Of a DNA stretch of 6,987 bases, positions 6,108-6,987 are shown in pieces. The DNA comes from Rhodospirillaceae bacterium (GTDB taxonomy: Bacteria > Pseudomonadota > Alphaproteobacteria > Rickettsiales > UBA3002): contig CANHAG010000060.1 in NCBI GenBank assembly GCA_947458525.1, forward strand, positions 1-6,987, given 5' to 3'. The position numbers and the translations under genes are program-made. Below the pieces are notes generated by a model. The model saw only the letters and a program-made list of their open reading frames with translations, searched no databases and was not told the origin of the DNA. Each line of letters begins with the position of its first letter. Positions within the stretch are counted from its first letter, which is position 1.

Positions 6108-6377
6108 TTACGCCTGAGCAGATGTTTCCGCGGCGTCTTCCGCTTCCTCACCTTTATAAAGGCTGATGGGCTGGCCGGGCACAATCGTCGCAATCGCGTG
6201 TTTATATACCAGCTGCACTTGCGGGCTGCGGCGCAGCACCACGCAGAAATTATCAAACCCCGAAATATTGCCCTGCAGCTTGACGCCGGAGGTTAAAAAT
6301 ACCGTAACCGGCACTTTTTCCTTACGCAGGGTATTAAGAAAAACATCCTGAATATTCTGGTTTTTTTCGGTTGCCAT
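6108..6377 (-). CDS. hfq: RNA chaperone Hfq
   Basis: An 89-residue Sm-like protein that forms a hexameric ring and pairs small RNAs with mRNAs. The Sm fold spans about residues 9-68, with N-terminal helix [19 protein letters not shown], Sm1 containing [14 protein letters not shown], and the Hfq-specific Sm2 motif YKHAIATI. Residues matching the E. coli U-binding proximal site are Q10, F44, K59 and H60. Rim basic residues R18, K19 and K21 are kept. The C-terminal tail after residue 75 is short and acidic (GEEAEDAAE). ATG 6377 follows AAGGA with a 9-base spacer. hflX lies directly downstream, the common arrangement. Its 5' neighbour on the opposite strand is a probable small RNA. Confidence 0.96.
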   Translation of the reverse strand: MATEKNQNIQDVFLNTLRKEKVPVTVFLTSGVKLQGNISGFDNFCVVLRRSPQVQLVYKHAIATIVPGQPISLYKGEEAEDAAETSAQA

Positions 6378-6417
6378 GGTTCTTTTTCCTTATGTTTTTG
6401 TTGTTGTGTTAGCGGCA

Positions 6418-6430
6418 TGCCCAGCGGGCA
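6418..6430. repeat. Short inverted repeat in the hfq 5' leader
   Basis: TGCCC-AGC-GGGCA forms a 5-bp stem with a 3-base loop. It lies just downstream of the predicted hfq transcription start, so it would form a 5' stem-loop on the mRNA. It is too short to carry much weight. Confidence 0.3.
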
Positions 6431-6438
6431 AGGGCTGC

Positions 6439-6466
6439 ACCATAACGAAGGCAAATAAAAAGGCAA
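6439..6466 (-). promoter_or_regulatory. Candidate hfq promoter
   Basis: Reading the minus strand, TTGCCT (6466-6461) and TATGGT (6444-6439) are 16 bp apart, each matching 4 of 6 consensus bases. Transcription would start near 6432, giving a leader of about 55 nt with AAGGA before the hfq ATG. The CtrA-type box lies about 60 bp upstream of this start. Confidence 0.4.
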
Positions 6467-6487
6467 GAAGACTTACCTTGACGAAAT

Positions 6488-6515
6488 CTTAACAATATCT
6501 TAACACTCCTTAACA
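6488..6515. promoter_or_regulatory. CtrA-type box within three phased CTTAACA repeats
   Basis: CTTAACA occurs at 6488-6494, 6499-6505 and 6509-6515, spaced 11 and 10 bp, about one helical turn. The first two give TTAACAATATCTTAAC (6489-6504), an exact TTAA-N7-TTAAC, the consensus of the alphaproteobacterial cell-cycle regulator CtrA. The second and third give TTAA-N6-TTAAC. It lies just upstream of the predicted small RNA start, where the later half-sites would overlap the -35 region as in CtrA-activated promoters; TAGGCT (6522-6527) is a weak -10 16 bp after TTAACA 6500-6505. It could also act on hfq. Confidence 0.55.
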
Positions 6516-6530
6516 TTGAAATAGGCTAGT

Positions 6531-6621
6531 GTGAAGGCTCAGATAACGCCTTTACGGCCTTACGATTTCTTCTGTGCGAGGAGAAACGCTTGGGCTCCGG
6601 GAAACCGGAGCCCGTTTTTTT
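6531..6621 (+). ncRNA. Probable intergenic small RNA with three stem-loops
   Basis: A terminator of high quality on the plus strand has no protein gene upstream of it, only hfq running the other way. The sequence between the promoter region and the terminator folds into consecutive hairpins. Stem-loop 1 is GTGAAGGC (6531-6538) with GCCTTTAC (6548-6555), one G-U pair. Stem-loop 2 is TTTCTTCT (6566-6573) with AGGAGAAA (6579-6586) around the loop GTGCG, extendable by two pairs past a bulged A. Stem-loop 3 is the terminator. The 5' end is approximate, about 6530-6534. I do not recognise an Rfam family. A stable terminator hairpin with a U-run is typical of Hfq-bound RNAs. No ORF of note lies in it. 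Confidence 0.65.
6592..6621 (+). terminator. Strong intrinsic terminator
   Basis: GGGCTCCGG (6592-6600) pairs perfectly with CCGGAGCCC (6605-6613) around a GAAA tetraloop, followed by G and seven Ts (6615-6621). The T-run is present only for plus-strand transcription, so it does not end the minus-strand flagellar gene. Between it and 6706 I see nothing identifiable. Confidence 0.92.
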
Positions 6622-6706
6622 ATCCTTTTGCCGGGATGTCGGAATTGCCGCTTATCCATTCTGTGTAAATCCGCAATGCGTTTCAGATATTTTGGATGTT
6701 GAACAG

Positions 6707-6987
6707 TTACGCCGTGATATCGAGCAGCGCCCGATCCATCTCTTTCTGCGTTTTGATAACTTTGAGATTGGCCTGAAAATCATAGGATGCAAGCTGTTGC
6801 TGCACCACTTCTTCCTCGAGCGATATATTGGGAGCTTCTACCGTTCCGTCCGCTGCGGCAACAGAAGAAGAGGGATCAAACACCCGCACCGTAGGGTTCG
6901 GGTCTGTGACCACCTGAGCGCGCACCCCGCCTCCTTCCAGGGAGGACTGCACCACACGCTGCGCCTGATAGGGATCGTTCACGAGCG
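6707..6987 (-). CDS. FlgC-like flagellar basal-body rod C-terminal domain protein (5' end outside window)
   Basis: The visible C-terminal 93 residues or so include DPYQAQRVV, then GGGVRAQVVTDPNPTVRVFD, DGTVEAPNISLEEEVVQQQL and SYDFQANLKVIKTQKEMDRALLDI. The spacing and the PN(I/V), YxxAN and K-x-x-x-E-M positions match the C-terminal helix region of flagellar rod proteins. The details fit FlgC or, better, the short FlgC-like proteins of many alphaproteobacteria that end in LLDIKA-type sequence. These act in the periplasmic rod of the flagellum. A GTG at 6982 is in frame, but the frame is open to the edge and the N-terminal rod motif is missing, so the gene very probably continues. No terminator is visible downstream on the minus strand. 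Confidence 0.8.
   Translation of the reverse strand, partial: LVNDPYQAQRVVQSSLEGGGVRAQVVTDPNPTVRVFDPSSSVAAADGTVEAPNISLEEEVVQQQLASYDFQANLKVIKTQKEMDRALLDITA

Noticed and set aside
5720..6166. 148-codon plus-strand frame over the hflX 5' region and the end of hfq
   Set aside because: Ser/Ala/Arg-rich shadow of hflX and hfq, which have clear family motifs.
6592..6621. The strong hairpin as the terminator of the minus-strand flagellar gene
   Set aside because: On the minus strand the hairpin is followed by AAGCG rather than Ts; the T-run supports plus-strand termination only.

Overview
The window looks like a chromosomal segment of an alphaproteobacterium with moderately high GC. This is supported by a fused IspD-IspF enzyme, a DUF1150 protein, a COQ9 family protein, the hfq-hflX pair, a FlgC-like rod C-terminal protein of alphaproteobacterial type, a perfect CtrA-type box and a kinase with an alphaproteobacterial-style H-box. 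I see no insertion sequence, phage gene, CRISPR array, tRNA or rRNA. Most of it is housekeeping DNA; the less ordinary content is in the short intergenic regions.

Layout. At the left edge a MotA/TolQ/ExbB-type proton-channel gene runs off the window on the minus strand (1-177). A 225-bp divergent intergenic region (178-402) follows. On the plus strand come ispDF (403-1554; MEP isoprenoid pathway) and, 10 bp later, xth (1565-2350; exonuclease III-type AP endonuclease). Converging on xth is a minus-strand pair: a DUF1150 protein (2470-2679) and an unlisted 37-residue membrane peptide (2357-2470) joined to it by a TGATG stop/start overlap. The gap 2680-2953 holds no clear gene; it has a cluster of GANTC sites and a possible 22-codon leader ORF that overlaps the glutaredoxin gene grxC (2954-3205). 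A soluble histidine kinase (3315-4184) and a COQ9 family gene (4227-4844) follow on the plus strand. COQ9 overlaps tail-to-tail with minus-strand hflX (4831-6018, true N-terminus probably further upstream), which lies directly downstream of hfq (6108-6377).

The region between hfq and the right-edge flagellar gene (6378-6706) contains an hfq promoter candidate, a TTAA-N7-TTAAC CtrA-type box within three helically phased CTTAACA repeats, and a probable plus-strand small RNA of about 90 nt with three stem-loops. The last stem-loop is a textbook intrinsic terminator, with a 9-bp stem, GAAA loop and seven Ts. A FlgC-like rod protein gene runs off the right edge on the minus strand.

Working together: hfq and hflX form one unit (RNA chaperone and ribosome-associated GTPase), and ispDF (isoprenoid precursors) and COQ9 (ubiquinone) share a metabolic theme without being adjacent. 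The CtrA-type box, GANTC sites, DnaA-box-like GCCTGTGGAT repeats, orphan kinase and flagellar gene are compatible with CtrA/CcrM/DnaA cell-cycle control, but that link is inference. The best candidate for something undescribed is the small RNA with its CtrA-type box.
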